Assembly (NCBI GenBank): GCA_030604545.1
Contig: JAUVVS010000022.1
Coordinates: 1-11,837, forward strand
Source: Deltaproteobacteria bacterium
GTDB lineage: Bacteria > Desulfobacterota > Desulfobacteria > Desulfobacterales > JAUVVS01
DNA length: 11,837 bases
Direction: 5' to 3'
Shown piece by piece: positions 1 to 6,926 of this stretch (positions are counted from its first letter, which is position 1; the number at the start of each line of letters is the position of its first letter). Made by a program: the position numbers and the translations under genes. Below the pieces are notes generated by a model. The model saw only the letters and a program-made list of their open reading frames with translations, searched no databases and was not told the DNA's origin.

Positions 1-6
1 AAATAA

Positions 7-108
7 AATAAATTATATGATATATGGAATGATAAACAAGTCACACTTGATAAGGAATTAACGCTTTCAATTGCTGCCAATGGAGTCATTTTTATAGAGT
101 ACAAGTAG
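7..108 (+). pseudogene. C-terminal tail of a glycoside hydrolase (alpha-galactosidase-like), broken
   Basis: The frame that ends at TAG 106-108 reads YDIWNDKQVTLDKE, then LTLSIAANGVIFIEYK. A tryptophan, then alternating hydrophobic strands, then an A-x-G-V-x-x-I end is the usual finish of the C-terminal beta-sandwich of GH27/GH36-like alpha-galactosidases. The same frame has a stop (TAA) at 4-6, so the gene is either frameshifted close to the window edge, possibly in the A-rich run at 1-15, or is a leftover tail. Only 33 codons are visible. Family assignment rests on pattern memory and is uncertain; that it is a coding tail is more secure. It lies 35 bases before sulfatase A on the same strand, in keeping with a polysaccharide-degradation locus. 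Confidence 0.45.
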
Positions 109-130
109 AACTATTTTATCGTAATTAAAC

Positions 131-137
131 AAGGGGG
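131..137 (+). promoter_or_regulatory. Ribosome binding site of sulfatase A
   Basis: AAGGGGG lies 6 bases before the ATG at 144 and fixes that start. Confidence 0.6.
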
Positions 138-143
138 CAAATC

Positions 144-1712
144 ATGAAATCATTAAATAGGCGGGATTTTTTAAAATACTCGGTATTAGGGACAATGGCA
201 ATATCTTCACCACAACTATTGTTTTCAAAAAATGAAAGGGAAACAATAAAACCGAATATCATCGTGATTTTAGTAGATGATATGGGCTATTCGGATATTG
301 GTTGTTATGGAGGAGAAATAGATACCCCAAATATAGATCATTTAGCTGAAAACGGCATAAGATTCACTCAATTTTATAATTGCGCGAAATGTGCTCCCAC
401 ACGAGCATCATTACTTACTGGACTGTATAACCGCCAAGCAGGAAGCACAACTAAACCGGCTGAATTAAAAAACGCCATTACCTTAGCTGAAGGCATGAAA
501 CTTGGTGGATATTTCACGATAATGGCAGGAAAATGGCATGAACAAGGAACACCTGTTAAGAGGGGCTTTGATAGATATTTTGGATTTCTAGATGGAGTCA
601 GCAATTATTTCTTAGGAAGTAACACCTATATGTTAGAAAATAAAGAATATAGTGTACCCAAAGAAGGTTTTTATACAACAGATAATTTTACCGATTATGC
701 CATAGAAAAGGTAAAAGAGGCAAATAAACCCTTTTTCTTATACCTTGCTTATAATGCGCCTCATTGGCCTCTTCATGCTTTACCAGAAGATATTGCAAAA
801 TATAAAGGGAAATATATGAAAGGATGGGATGCAATCAGAACTGAACGTTTGAAAAGAATGAAACAGATTGGTATAGTGCCTGGGCATGTAAGCAAACCTG
901 CACGTGATATGAGTATTGAATCATTTGAAAAAATTGCGGATAAAGAGAAACAGGACCAACGAATGGCGATTTATGCGGCAATGGTAGATAGGGTTGATCA
1001 GAATATTGGGCGATTAATAAATACCCTAAAGGATCTGAATATTGAAGAGAATACATTGATTATGTTCCTCTCTGATAATGGAGCCTGTGCTGAAGGTGGT
1101 ACGCATGGCAGCGATACGTTTAAGAGAGGGGAAAAAGATAAAGAAAAATTAGGATATTATCTATCTGCGGGAGCCTCTCCTGGAAGCGGTGGCACATATA
1201 GTTTTTTAGGTAGAGCCTGGGCTAATGCAAGCAATACACCTTTAAAGAAATATAAAACAACTCCGTATGAAGGCGGCATTCGTACTCCGATTATTGCCTA
1301 CTGGCCGTCTATAATAAAGCAAAAGGGTAAGATTACAGATCAGATTGGACATGTAATGGATATAATGGCCACTGTACTGGATATCGGCGGCATAAAATAT
1401 CCGAAAAAATATAACGGAAAAGAGATAACCCCATTAGCAGGAAAGAGTCTGCTACCGATATTCCACGGAAAAAAACGCAAGGGCCATGACGTGCTGTATT
1501 TTGCGCGAAAAGATGATTACGCAATACAAAAAGGTAAATGGAAGTTGTTGAAGCCAAATGCTAAAAAGCCCTGGGAATTATATGATCTTGAAAATGATCT
1601 GATCGAATCAACTAATCTTTCTGAAGAACATCCGGGAATCGTTAAAGAATTATCATACATGCATGCTACATGGTTAGAAAAAGTGAATAAGCAGGGCGGT
1701 ATTAAAAAATAA
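144..1712 (+). CDS. Sulfatase A: Tat-exported S1-type arylsulfatase
   Basis: Predicted sulfate-ester hydrolase (alkaline phosphatase superfamily, sulfatase S1), 522 residues, a normal family length. The N-terminus NRRDFLKYSVLG is a twin-arginine leader followed by a short hydrophobic stretch, so the enzyme should be exported folded. Catalytic elements in order: metal-binding D45-D46 (VDDMGYSD); C83-A-P-T-R87, whose Cys is the predicted formylglycine precursor; G-K130-W-H132; H207 and H211 (NAPHWPLHA); D311-N312-G. An insert at about 320-365 ending GRAWANASNTPLKKYK precedes the YEGGIRTP motif. This is a known pattern in arylsulfatase A-like enzymes of polysaccharide degraders. The residue before the motif Arg is Thr rather than the more usual Ser, as in sulfatase B. 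The next gene starts 26 bases downstream, probably in the same transcript. The sulfated sugar cannot be predicted. Confidence 0.9.
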   Translation: MKSLNRRDFLKYSVLGTMAISSPQLLFSKNERETIKPNIIVILVDDMGYSDIGCYGGEIDTPNIDHLAENGIRFTQFYNCAKCAPTRASLLTGLYNRQAGSTTKPAELKNAITLAEGMKLGGYFTIMAGKWHEQGTPVKRGFDRYFGFLDGVSNYFLGSNTYMLENKEYSVPKEGFYTTDNFTDYAIEKVKEANKPFFLYLAYNAPHWPLHALPEDIAKYKGKYMKGWDAIRTERLKRMKQIGIVPGHVSKPARDMSIESFEKIADKEKQDQRMAIYAAMVDRVDQNIGRLINTLKDLNIEENTLIMFLSDNGACAEGGTHGSDTFKRGEKDKEKLGYYLSAGASPGSGGTYSFLGRAWANASNTPLKKYKTTPYEGGIRTPIIAYWPSIIKQKGKITDQIGHVMDIMATVLDIGGIKYPKKYNGKEITPLAGKSLLPIFHGKKRKGHDVLYFARKDDYAIQKGKWKLLKPNAKKPWELYDLENDLIESTNLSEEHPGIVKELSYMHATWLEKVNKQGGIKK

Positions 1713-1738
1713 AGAGAGGAAAAGGTAGGAAACTAAAA

Positions 1739-3256
1739 ATGAAGAATGTGAGCAGATGTGAGTTCTTGAGGAGCATGGACCGCGGGGCATTAAACCAAAA
1801 AGAGGTTATGATATCTACTCGACAAACGCGACGAGGTTTTATTAGAATATTAGGACTTAGCACAATAATCTTTTCTCTACTGGGATGCTCGGTTACAAGA
1901 AAACAAAACGAAATAAAAACCTCTTTAAAATTTATCTATAATAAGCCTCCTTTGATTATGGGTGAGACCAAATTGAAAGATACATGGAGTGTGATTGATC
2001 TGGACAATCTGCCTAATCCTCAACCAAAACTTTCTTTACAACTTAAAAATGCTACTCCACTTACCGAGCGCTTATGGAATATAGCGTTGGCTGATATTGA
2101 ATACAATATTGTTAAAATGCCGAATGCCAGGGAATACTTCGGAGCGGGAGCTGAATTTGGGGCAAAAGTTTACACCAGAGATATAAGTTATTCCGGAATT
2201 CTTGGCATTAACAGACTCTATCCGGACATTATGCGTCAAAGTCTTGAATATACGCGAAAGGTTCGTAGAGAGGTAGGATTTAAAACATCAAAAGGACATG
2301 CTGTCAGGGAAATTAAGGTGCCTTGGCAGGAGGAAAAAATTAGTACTAGAGATTTTTTCCAAAAGTATAACACCAATGAATATACAAGACGAACAGATGA
2401 TGTTGTATGGCTTTGGTGTGCTTACGATTTAGTTAAAGATAGCAAGAAAAAGGAAGATTGGAAATGGATATATGACGAAGGAAATTATTTCTTCGAGCAT
2501 TTTTATATGCCATTTTATGATGAGGAAGATGGCTTGTTCCTTGGGCAGGCAGCTTTTATCGACATTCATTTCCCAGGGCATAAGACAACAGGCTATCCCC
2601 AAGACTGGACTACCAGTGATTGCGTTCTATGTAAACCAACGTCAACCAATGCTCTCTATGTTAAAGGTATGCAAGTGATGTCTGAAGCGTGCAGAAAACT
2701 TGGGAAACAACAGGAATCTAAAAAATGGAATTCAAAAGCAGAAGCTTTAAAAAAAGCGATAAGAAAAGAACTTAGACGACCTGATGGAACATTTGCCTAC
2801 TATAAAGATAGACATGGCAAATTTTCGGAGAGACGCGAAGTCTTAGGTACTGCTTTCGTCGTTTTACACAAGGTGGTTACTGGAGCCGAAGCAGAAGCAG
2901 CTCTAAAGGATTATCCGGTAACTGATACAGGTATACCATTAATTTGTCCTTTCTTTCCCACAAAAAGAGCCTATCATAACAATACTTCATGGCCTTTTAG
3001 TGACACATTTTTCATTAAGGCAATGGAAAAAGCTGATGGAAAAGACAGAACAGCAATGAATGCGGCTTTATTAGCTCGTACTTGTGGAAAGGTTTTTAAA
3101 AAAAATAAATATACACCTTTAGAGGCTGAAGATGTCGGTACGTTTCATGAATTAGTCCATTTTCAAGACAAAAAGGTAATTGGTTCAGGACATCAACTAT
3201 GGACAGCAGCAGCTTTTGTTGATGTTTGCCGAAGGGCTGGTTTAGTTGAATTTTGA
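1739..3256 (+). CDS. Putative six-hairpin glycosidase-like lipoprotein
   Basis: 505 residues. It lacks a sulfatase motif. The body reads like an (alpha/alpha)6 six-hairpin glycosidase: TRDISYS (about 146-152), RRTDDVVWLWCAYDLV (217-232), DEEDGLFLGQAAFID (261-275), then TSTNALYVKGMQVMSEA (301-317) and the helix KKWNSKAEALKKAI, and near the end GSGHQLWTAAAFVDV (482-496). The last blocks resemble those of trehalase/GH63/GH78-type enzymes. The exact family was not recognised. Acidic residues D148, D220, D221 and E463 are only candidates for catalysis. The leader has RRGFIRILG, a hydrophobic core and FSLLGC, a good lipobox at C50, so it is probably a Tat-exported lipoprotein. Start: GGTAGGA at 1724-1730 supports ATG 1739. 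An in-frame ATG at 1808 (residue 24) would give a leader of more usual length, but its AGAGG is only 2 bases away. It sits 26 bases after sulfatase A and may remove sugars after desulfation. Confidence 0.7.
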   Translation: MKNVSRCEFLRSMDRGALNQKEVMISTRQTRRGFIRILGLSTIIFSLLGCSVTRKQNEIKTSLKFIYNKPPLIMGETKLKDTWSVIDLDNLPNPQPKLSLQLKNATPLTERLWNIALADIEYNIVKMPNAREYFGAGAEFGAKVYTRDISYSGILGINRLYPDIMRQSLEYTRKVRREVGFKTSKGHAVREIKVPWQEEKISTRDFFQKYNTNEYTRRTDDVVWLWCAYDLVKDSKKKEDWKWIYDEGNYFFEHFYMPFYDEEDGLFLGQAAFIDIHFPGHKTTGYPQDWTTSDCVLCKPTSTNALYVKGMQVMSEACRKLGKQQESKKWNSKAEALKKAIRKELRRPDGTFAYYKDRHGKFSERREVLGTAFVVLHKVVTGAEAEAALKDYPVTDTGIPLICPFFPTKRAYHNNTSWPFSDTFFIKAMEKADGKDRTAMNAALLARTCGKVFKKNKYTPLEAEDVGTFHELVHFQDKKVIGSGHQLWTAAAFVDVCRRAGLVEF

Positions 3257-3382
3257 TCTTAGTTATGACTATGAAAAAAAATATGGGAACCCAAATAACA
3301 CTTGACACAATTTCCTGAAAACAATTTTGGTCACTAAATTCCGTAATAAGAAGGAGAAAGAGACAAATTAACTTTCTTGCGA
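3257..3382. other. Intergenic stretch after the glycosidase-like gene
   Basis: This begins a 584-base gap without an intact gene; the rest of the gap is described in the next entries. The stretch has no open frame of note. TTGACA at 3302-3307 matches a -35 box, but no convincing -10 box lies 16-18 bases on. A short perfect stem (CTTTC, loop TTGC, GAAAG) lies at 3372-3385 across the edge of the sulfatase relic; it has no T run and is not a clear terminator. AAGGAGA at 3351-3357 resembles an SD site but leads to no long frame. Confidence 0.4.
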
Positions 3383-3473
3383 AAGAACATGGCAAAAGAA
3401 AACGAATGCACAGATCCCCAAAGAACCGAATCCACTCTATGATCCTGATGCCAGATCAAAAGTAAATCGTTAG
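3383..3473 (+). pseudogene. Relic 3' end of a sulfatase C copy
   Basis: Bases 3383-3509 match 6720-6846, the end of sulfatase C plus its downstream spacer, at 125 of 127 positions without gaps. The differences are at 3462 (G versus A, Val for Ile) and 3484 (T versus C). The coding part gives the last 29 codons of sulfatase C (residues 464-492), and the stop TAG is kept at 3471-3473. The body of this copy is gone: upstream of 3383 similarity falls away abruptly. It is therefore a decapitated duplicate and not a gene. The match continues past the stop to 3509, where an inserted element interrupts it. Confidence 0.9.
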
Positions 3474-3507
3474 GATCAAATAACTATGGAGATTTTGGTG
3501 AAGAGAT

Positions 3508-3681
3508 TAACCCTACAACGTCATTTAGGAGATATGATACGATATATAGTTCCAAATAGCAATTGTAAATACTACATTTGGTACATTTAGGGGGTGTGAT
3601 AGAATGAAGTTTTCACTCAGTCAACTTACTAAAGGTTATATTATCACACCCTCTAAATTTTCAAGTTACGTAGTAGGGTTA
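3508..3681. mobile_element. MITE-like element, 170 bp, with TA target duplication
   Basis: Bases 3510-3679 start ACCCTACAACGT and end ACGTAGTAGGGT, inverted repeats with 11 of 12 positions matching. They are flanked by TA at 3508-3509 and 3680-3681. The second copy of this spacer (6720-6862) lacks the 172 bases (170 plus one TA) and gives an empty site at 6845-6846. Size, inverted ends and TA duplication fit a non-autonomous element moved by a mariner/IS630-type transposase; that link is inference. No coding frame lies inside. An inner inverted repeat is listed separately. Confidence 0.75.
3586..3657. repeat. Inner inverted repeat of the MITE-like element
   Basis: TTTAGGGGGTGTGATA (3586-3601) and TATCACACCCTCTAAA (3642-3657) are inverted copies with 15 of 16 positions matching, separated by 40 bases. 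They could form a long hairpin in DNA or RNA. Both arms also include a TA step (3588-3589 and 3654-3655), so a smaller element of the same type nested in the larger one is possible. No T run follows, so a terminator role is not supported. Confidence 0.65.
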
Positions 3682-3689
3682 AACTTAAA

Positions 3690-3822
3690 TCATTTATAAG
3701 TCGTATTAAAAAAGGTTATTTTGAATTTTGAGAGTACAATATATAGTGTAAACCAAAATGATATATCCAAAATATTGAGCATTGTCTCTAAATTTTCTGC
3801 TTTTTTAAGTAGACTCATTTAT
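3690..3822. mobile_element. Second small inserted element, 117 bp, with 8-bp direct repeats
   Basis: TCATTTAT occurs at 3690-3697 and 3815-3822. Between them lie 117 bases absent from the homologous spacer, which has one TCATTTAT at 6855-6862. The inner ends are imperfect inverted repeats: GTCGTATTAAAAAAG (3700-3714) and CTTTTTTAAGTAGAC (3800-3814), 12 of 15 matching. The inverted repeats are offset by two bases from the left junction. An insertion with an 8-bp target duplication is the simplest reading; loss of the segment from the other copy by recombination between the 8-bp repeats is the alternative. It sits directly before sulfatase B and holds a weak promoter-like pair, TTGAAT 3721-3726 and TATAGT 3742-3747, with a short 15-base spacer. 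Confidence 0.55.
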
Positions 3823-3828
3823 TAAAAA

Positions 3829-3833
3829 CGGAG
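3829..3833 (+). promoter_or_regulatory. Ribosome binding site of sulfatase B
   Basis: CGGAG lies 7 bases before ATG 3841. It supports that ATG over the GTG directly in front of it (3838). Confidence 0.5.
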
Positions 3834-3840
3834 TATTGTG

Positions 3841-5319
3841 ATGAAAAGACGAGAGTTTATAAAAGTTGTCAATGCAAGTATTATAGGTTTTTCCGGTTTA
3901 GGCGCTTTTAGTTCATTGCAGATTTGTCAAAAAGCCGTTCCGAAAAAGCATAATATAATTTTTATTCTTGCCGATGACATGGGTTGGCGTGATTTGGGAT
4001 GTTTTGGCAGTGAATATTACGAAACCCCTAATATCGATAAACTAGCAAACGAGGGGATTAAATTTACCAATGCTTATGCCAACGCGCCCAATTGCGCGCC
4101 CACCCGCGCCTGCTTGTTAAGCGGCCAGTATACACCGCGGCACGGGGTATATACGGTGGGCGATCCAATCAGAGGTAAACTCGAAGACAGGAAACTCATT
4201 CCACCGGAAAACCACCGGGTCCTGTTATCCGAAAAGATCACGATTGCCGAAGCATTGAAGAAGGGCGGTTATGTCTCAGCAAGTATGGGAAAATGGCACA
4301 TGGGAGATCCCCCGGAATTGGGCCCCAAAACACAGGGATTTGATGTCAATATCGGGGGTGATCACCATGGTCATCCGCCGGCCGGATATTTCAGTCCCTA
4401 TGAATTACCAAATTTGGAAAACGCGCCGGAGGGAGAATATTTGACCGATCGGTTAACGGAAGAAGCGTTAAAGTTCATAGAAAACAATCACAACCGGCCA
4501 TTCTTTTTATACCTTCCGCATTATGCGGTACATACCCCAATTCAGGCCAAAAAAGCGCTAATCGGCAAGTATGAACAAAAACCGGTAAGTAACGGACAAA
4601 GCAATCCCAAATACGCGGCCATGATCGAGAGCCTGGATCAGGGTGTAGGACGAATCATGAAAAAGCTTGATGAGCTGAAAATTGACCAAAAGACGTTCGT
4701 TGTCCTTTTTTCCGATAATGGTGGAGTTGGTGGATATCAGGCTCTTGGCATTCCGATTAACGATATCACATCCAATGCGCCATTGCGTGGGGGCAAGGGC
4801 ATGTTGTACGAGGGCGGCATCCGGGTGCCCATGATAGTCCGCTGGCCCGGTGTGGTAAAGCCGGGCAGTATATCAGATTTCCCTGTGATTAGTACGGATT
4901 TTTATCCAACATTGCTTGATATAGCGGGCGTTGACGCGCCTGGAGATTATCCGCTGGATGGTGAGAGTTTTGTGCCTATATTGAAACGGGACAGTGCGTT
5001 GAAACGGGAAGCAATATTCTGGCATTTTCCTGCATATTTGCCGGCCGGTAGAACAGGCAAGCTGCGCACCTCACCGGCCGGCGCCGTACGTAAAGCTGAA
5101 TACAAACTTATCGAGTTTTTTGAGGACGGAAGATTAGAGTTGTATAATCTTGAAGACGATATTGGCGAAATCCAAAACCTGGTAAGCAAAATGCCGGAAA
5201 AAACAAGGGAATTGCATCAGTTATTGGTACACTGGCGTAAATCCTTAAATGCGGACATGCCGAAACCGAATCCGGGTTGGAAGAGTCAAAAGTTTTATGA
5301 AAAAATAAAAAAAAAATAG
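3841..5319 (+). CDS. Sulfatase B: Tat-exported S1-type sulfatase
   Basis: 492 residues from ATG 3841; a GTG at 3838 would add one. The leader KRREFIK with a hydrophobic stretch is of Tat type. Catalytic elements, numbered from ATG: D45-D46 (LADDMGW), C85-A-P-T-R89 followed by ACLLSGQYTPRHGVY, G-K151-W-H153, H227 and H231 (LPHYAVHTP), D292-N293-G, K319 in LRGGKGMLYEGG. All expected residues are present, so it should be active once its Cys is converted to formylglycine. It closely resembles sulfatase C along its whole length, including the tail motif LIEFFEDG-x-LELYNL, so the two are probably old tandem duplicates. Stretches such as 4081-4145 are clearly GC-richer than sulfatase A. Its stop codon TAG overlaps the SD of sulfatase C (TAGGAGG, 5317-5323), so translation of the pair is likely coupled. 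Confidence 0.92.
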   Translation: MKRREFIKVVNASIIGFSGLGAFSSLQICQKAVPKKHNIIFILADDMGWRDLGCFGSEYYETPNIDKLANEGIKFTNAYANAPNCAPTRACLLSGQYTPRHGVYTVGDPIRGKLEDRKLIPPENHRVLLSEKITIAEALKKGGYVSASMGKWHMGDPPELGPKTQGFDVNIGGDHHGHPPAGYFSPYELPNLENAPEGEYLTDRLTEEALKFIENNHNRPFFLYLPHYAVHTPIQAKKALIGKYEQKPVSNGQSNPKYAAMIESLDQGVGRIMKKLDELKIDQKTFVVLFSDNGGVGGYQALGIPINDITSNAPLRGGKGMLYEGGIRVPMIVRWPGVVKPGSISDFPVISTDFYPTLLDIAGVDAPGDYPLDGESFVPILKRDSALKREAIFWHFPAYLPAGRTGKLRTSPAGAVRKAEYKLIEFFEDGRLELYNLEDDIGEIQNLVSKMPEKTRELHQLLVHWRKSLNADMPKPNPGWKSQKFYEKIKKK

Positions 5320-5469
5320 GAGGAAATTATAATGAAGAAAGATAATAAAACAAAAACAATTAGTAGACGTAAATTCCTTCGCTTCGCTTCAACAAGTGCA
5401 GCAGGAATTGCATTGGCTGGATTACCATTTACAAGTAGTATAGCGAGGGCCAAAACCAAAGAAGTTAAA
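5300..5469 (+). repeat. Leader cassette, copy 1 (end of B, SD and Tat leader of C)
   Basis: This segment recurs at 6910-7070. The copies differ by two substitutions, a three-base change in an A run, and a 6-base in-frame deletion (ACAAAA, residues 7-9) in the second copy. The match covers the last bases of sulfatase B, the SD site and codons 1-46 of sulfatase C. It stops sharply where the catalytic domain begins. Confidence 0.9.
5318..5323 (+). promoter_or_regulatory. Strong ribosome binding site of sulfatase C, overlapping the stop of B
   Basis: AGGAGG lies 8 bases before ATG 5332 and shares two bases with the TAG stop of sulfatase B, an arrangement typical of translational coupling. Confidence 0.75.
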
Positions 5470-6810
5470 CAGAAGCCCAACATAATCTTTTTTTACATTG
5501 ATGATCTCGGTTGGAAGGATGTTGGATTTAATGGAAGCAAATATTATGAAATGCCCAATATAGACAAATTGGCACGTCAAGGGATGATCTTCAAAAGTGC
5601 CTATATGGCTCCGACATGCGCCCCAAGCAGGGCATGCTTGACGTCGGGTCAATACCCACCTCGTCACGGTATATATACTGTCGACGCATTTGCAAGAACT
5701 CCTGAAAAAATGAGGGAAATAAAAGCCTTTGACAGCAAACGATTTTTAAGCACAGATGTGATAACCATGGCAGAAGCCATTAAACCGGCTGATTATGTCA
5801 GCGCTAGTATCGGCAAGTGGCATGTTGGGGATCGTGATGAAACACTGCCAACCGGACAGGGATTTAACGTGAATGTAGCCGGGTGTGAATGGGGTAAGCC
5901 CAAGAGTTATTTTAGCCCGTATCAAAACAGATTTTTGACAGATGGGCCTGACGGCGAATATCTGACAGATCGCTTAAATGATGAGGCCATTAAATTTATT
6001 AAAGCCAATAAAGATGGGCCGTTTTTTCTTTATTTTCCCCATTATGCCGTACATGTCCCATTAGAAGCTCGTAAAGAGCTTATTAATAAGTATAAAAATA
6101 AAAAACCTCATAGGGGTCAAAATAATCCGGTTTATGCAGCCATGATCGAGAGCATTGACATCGGCATTGGACGGATAATGAACAAACTTAAAGAACTTGG
6201 TCTAGTTGAAAATACCATTATTATATTCTCATCTGACAACGGGGGACAAAATATGTGCACTTCTAATCTCCCTTTGCGCGGCCAAAAAGGTAACATTTAT
6301 GAAGGTGGGATTCGAGTACCAACTTTCATTGTTTGGCCCGGGGTCACGGAACCCGGTTCAACGTGTGATGTCCCTATTACCGTGGTAGACTTTTATCCTA
6401 CGCTAGTGGAAATGGCGGGCATTAGGGAATTTCCGTCACAGATTCTTGACGGGGAAAGCTTGGTACCTTTATTAAGGGGTGATAAAAAATTAAAACGCGA
6501 GGCTATTTATTGGCATCTTCCCTGTTATAACGGCAACGGAAAAGCGAATGCTAAAGTTTGGCAGCCGCCGGTGGGCGCCATAAGAAAAGGCGATTGGAAA
6601 TTGATAGAATTTTTTGAGGATGGACACCTGGAGCTTTACAATTTGAGACAGGATATTGGAGAGACAAATAACCTTGCTAAATCGAACCCAGAAAAGACAA
6701 AAGAGCTTTTAGCCGATTTAAGAACATGGCAAAAGAAAACGAATGCACAGATCCCCAAAGAACCGAATCCACTCTATGATCCTGATGCCAGATCAAAAAT
6801 AAATCGTTAG
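5332..6810 (+). CDS. Sulfatase C: Tat-exported S1-type sulfatase
   Basis: 492 residues. A textbook Tat leader: ISRRKFLRFASTSAAG, hydrophobic core, then SSIARA-KT with a likely cut after residue 40. Catalytic elements: D57-D58 (YIDDLGW), C96-A-P-S-R100 followed by ACLTSGQYPPRHGIY, G-K162-W-H164, H237 and H241 (FPHYAVHVP), D302-N303-G, K319 in LRGQKGNIYEGG. Complete by these criteria. It is a paralogue of sulfatase B immediately upstream (12 bases between stop and start). Its first 46 codons recur almost unchanged in sulfatase D, and its last 29 codons recur as a relic at 3384-3473. It is thus the only intact C member of a decayed tandem array. It probably works on the same glycan as B; the substrate is unknown. 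Confidence 0.92.
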   Translation: MKKDNKTKTISRRKFLRFASTSAAGIALAGLPFTSSIARAKTKEVKQKPNIIFFYIDDLGWKDVGFNGSKYYEMPNIDKLARQGMIFKSAYMAPTCAPSRACLTSGQYPPRHGIYTVDAFARTPEKMREIKAFDSKRFLSTDVITMAEAIKPADYVSASIGKWHVGDRDETLPTGQGFNVNVAGCEWGKPKSYFSPYQNRFLTDGPDGEYLTDRLNDEAIKFIKANKDGPFFLYFPHYAVHVPLEARKELINKYKNKKPHRGQNNPVYAAMIESIDIGIGRIMNKLKELGLVENTIIIFSSDNGGQNMCTSNLPLRGQKGNIYEGGIRVPTFIVWPGVTEPGSTCDVPITVVDFYPTLVEMAGIREFPSQILDGESLVPLLRGDKKLKREAIYWHLPCYNGNGKANAKVWQPPVGAIRKGDWKLIEFFEDGHLELYNLRQDIGETNNLAKSNPEKTKELLADLRTWQKKTNAQIPKEPNPLYDPDARSKINR

Positions 6811-6846
6811 GATCAAATAACCATGGAGATTTTGGTGAAGAGATTA
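6720..6846 (+). repeat. Sulfatase C tail and spacer, copy 2
   Basis: This 127-base segment pairs with 3383-3509 (two mismatches, no gaps). It covers the last 29 codons of sulfatase C, its stop and 36 bases of spacer. The spacer homology resumes at 6848-6862 (matching 3683-3697) and 6863-6909 (matching 3823-3869), with only the two inserted elements of the upstream copy missing. Confidence 0.9.
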
Positions 6847-6880
6847 TACTTAAATCATTTATTAAAAACCGGGGATTGTG

Positions 6881-6926
6881 ATGAAAAGACGAGAGTTTAT
6901 AAAAGTTGTAAAAAATAAAAAAATAG
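6881..6926 (+). pseudogene. Gutted second copy of sulfatase B
   Basis: Bases 6875-6909 equal 3835-3869 exactly: the ATG and the first 29 bases of sulfatase B. From 6910 on the sequence equals the very end of sulfatase B (5300-5319), apart from three fewer A residues, ending in TAG 6924-6926. About 1.43 kb of coding sequence between these points is therefore missing. The remaining frame from ATG 6881 misses that TAG. It runs 23 codons to TAA 6950-6952, overlapping the start of sulfatase D out of frame. The leftover keeps the twin-arginine start MKRREFIKVV but no enzyme. The old start could still draw ribosomes in front of sulfatase D. Confidence 0.85.

Noticed and set aside
3302..3330. Promoter starting with a perfect TTGACA
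   Set aside because: No acceptable -10 box lies at 16-18 bases; a single -35 match is expected by chance in AT-rich DNA.
3586..3660. Intrinsic terminator or riboswitch in the inner inverted repeat
   Set aside because: The loop is 40 bases, no T run follows, and the outer TA-flanked inverted repeats explain the segment as part of an inserted element.
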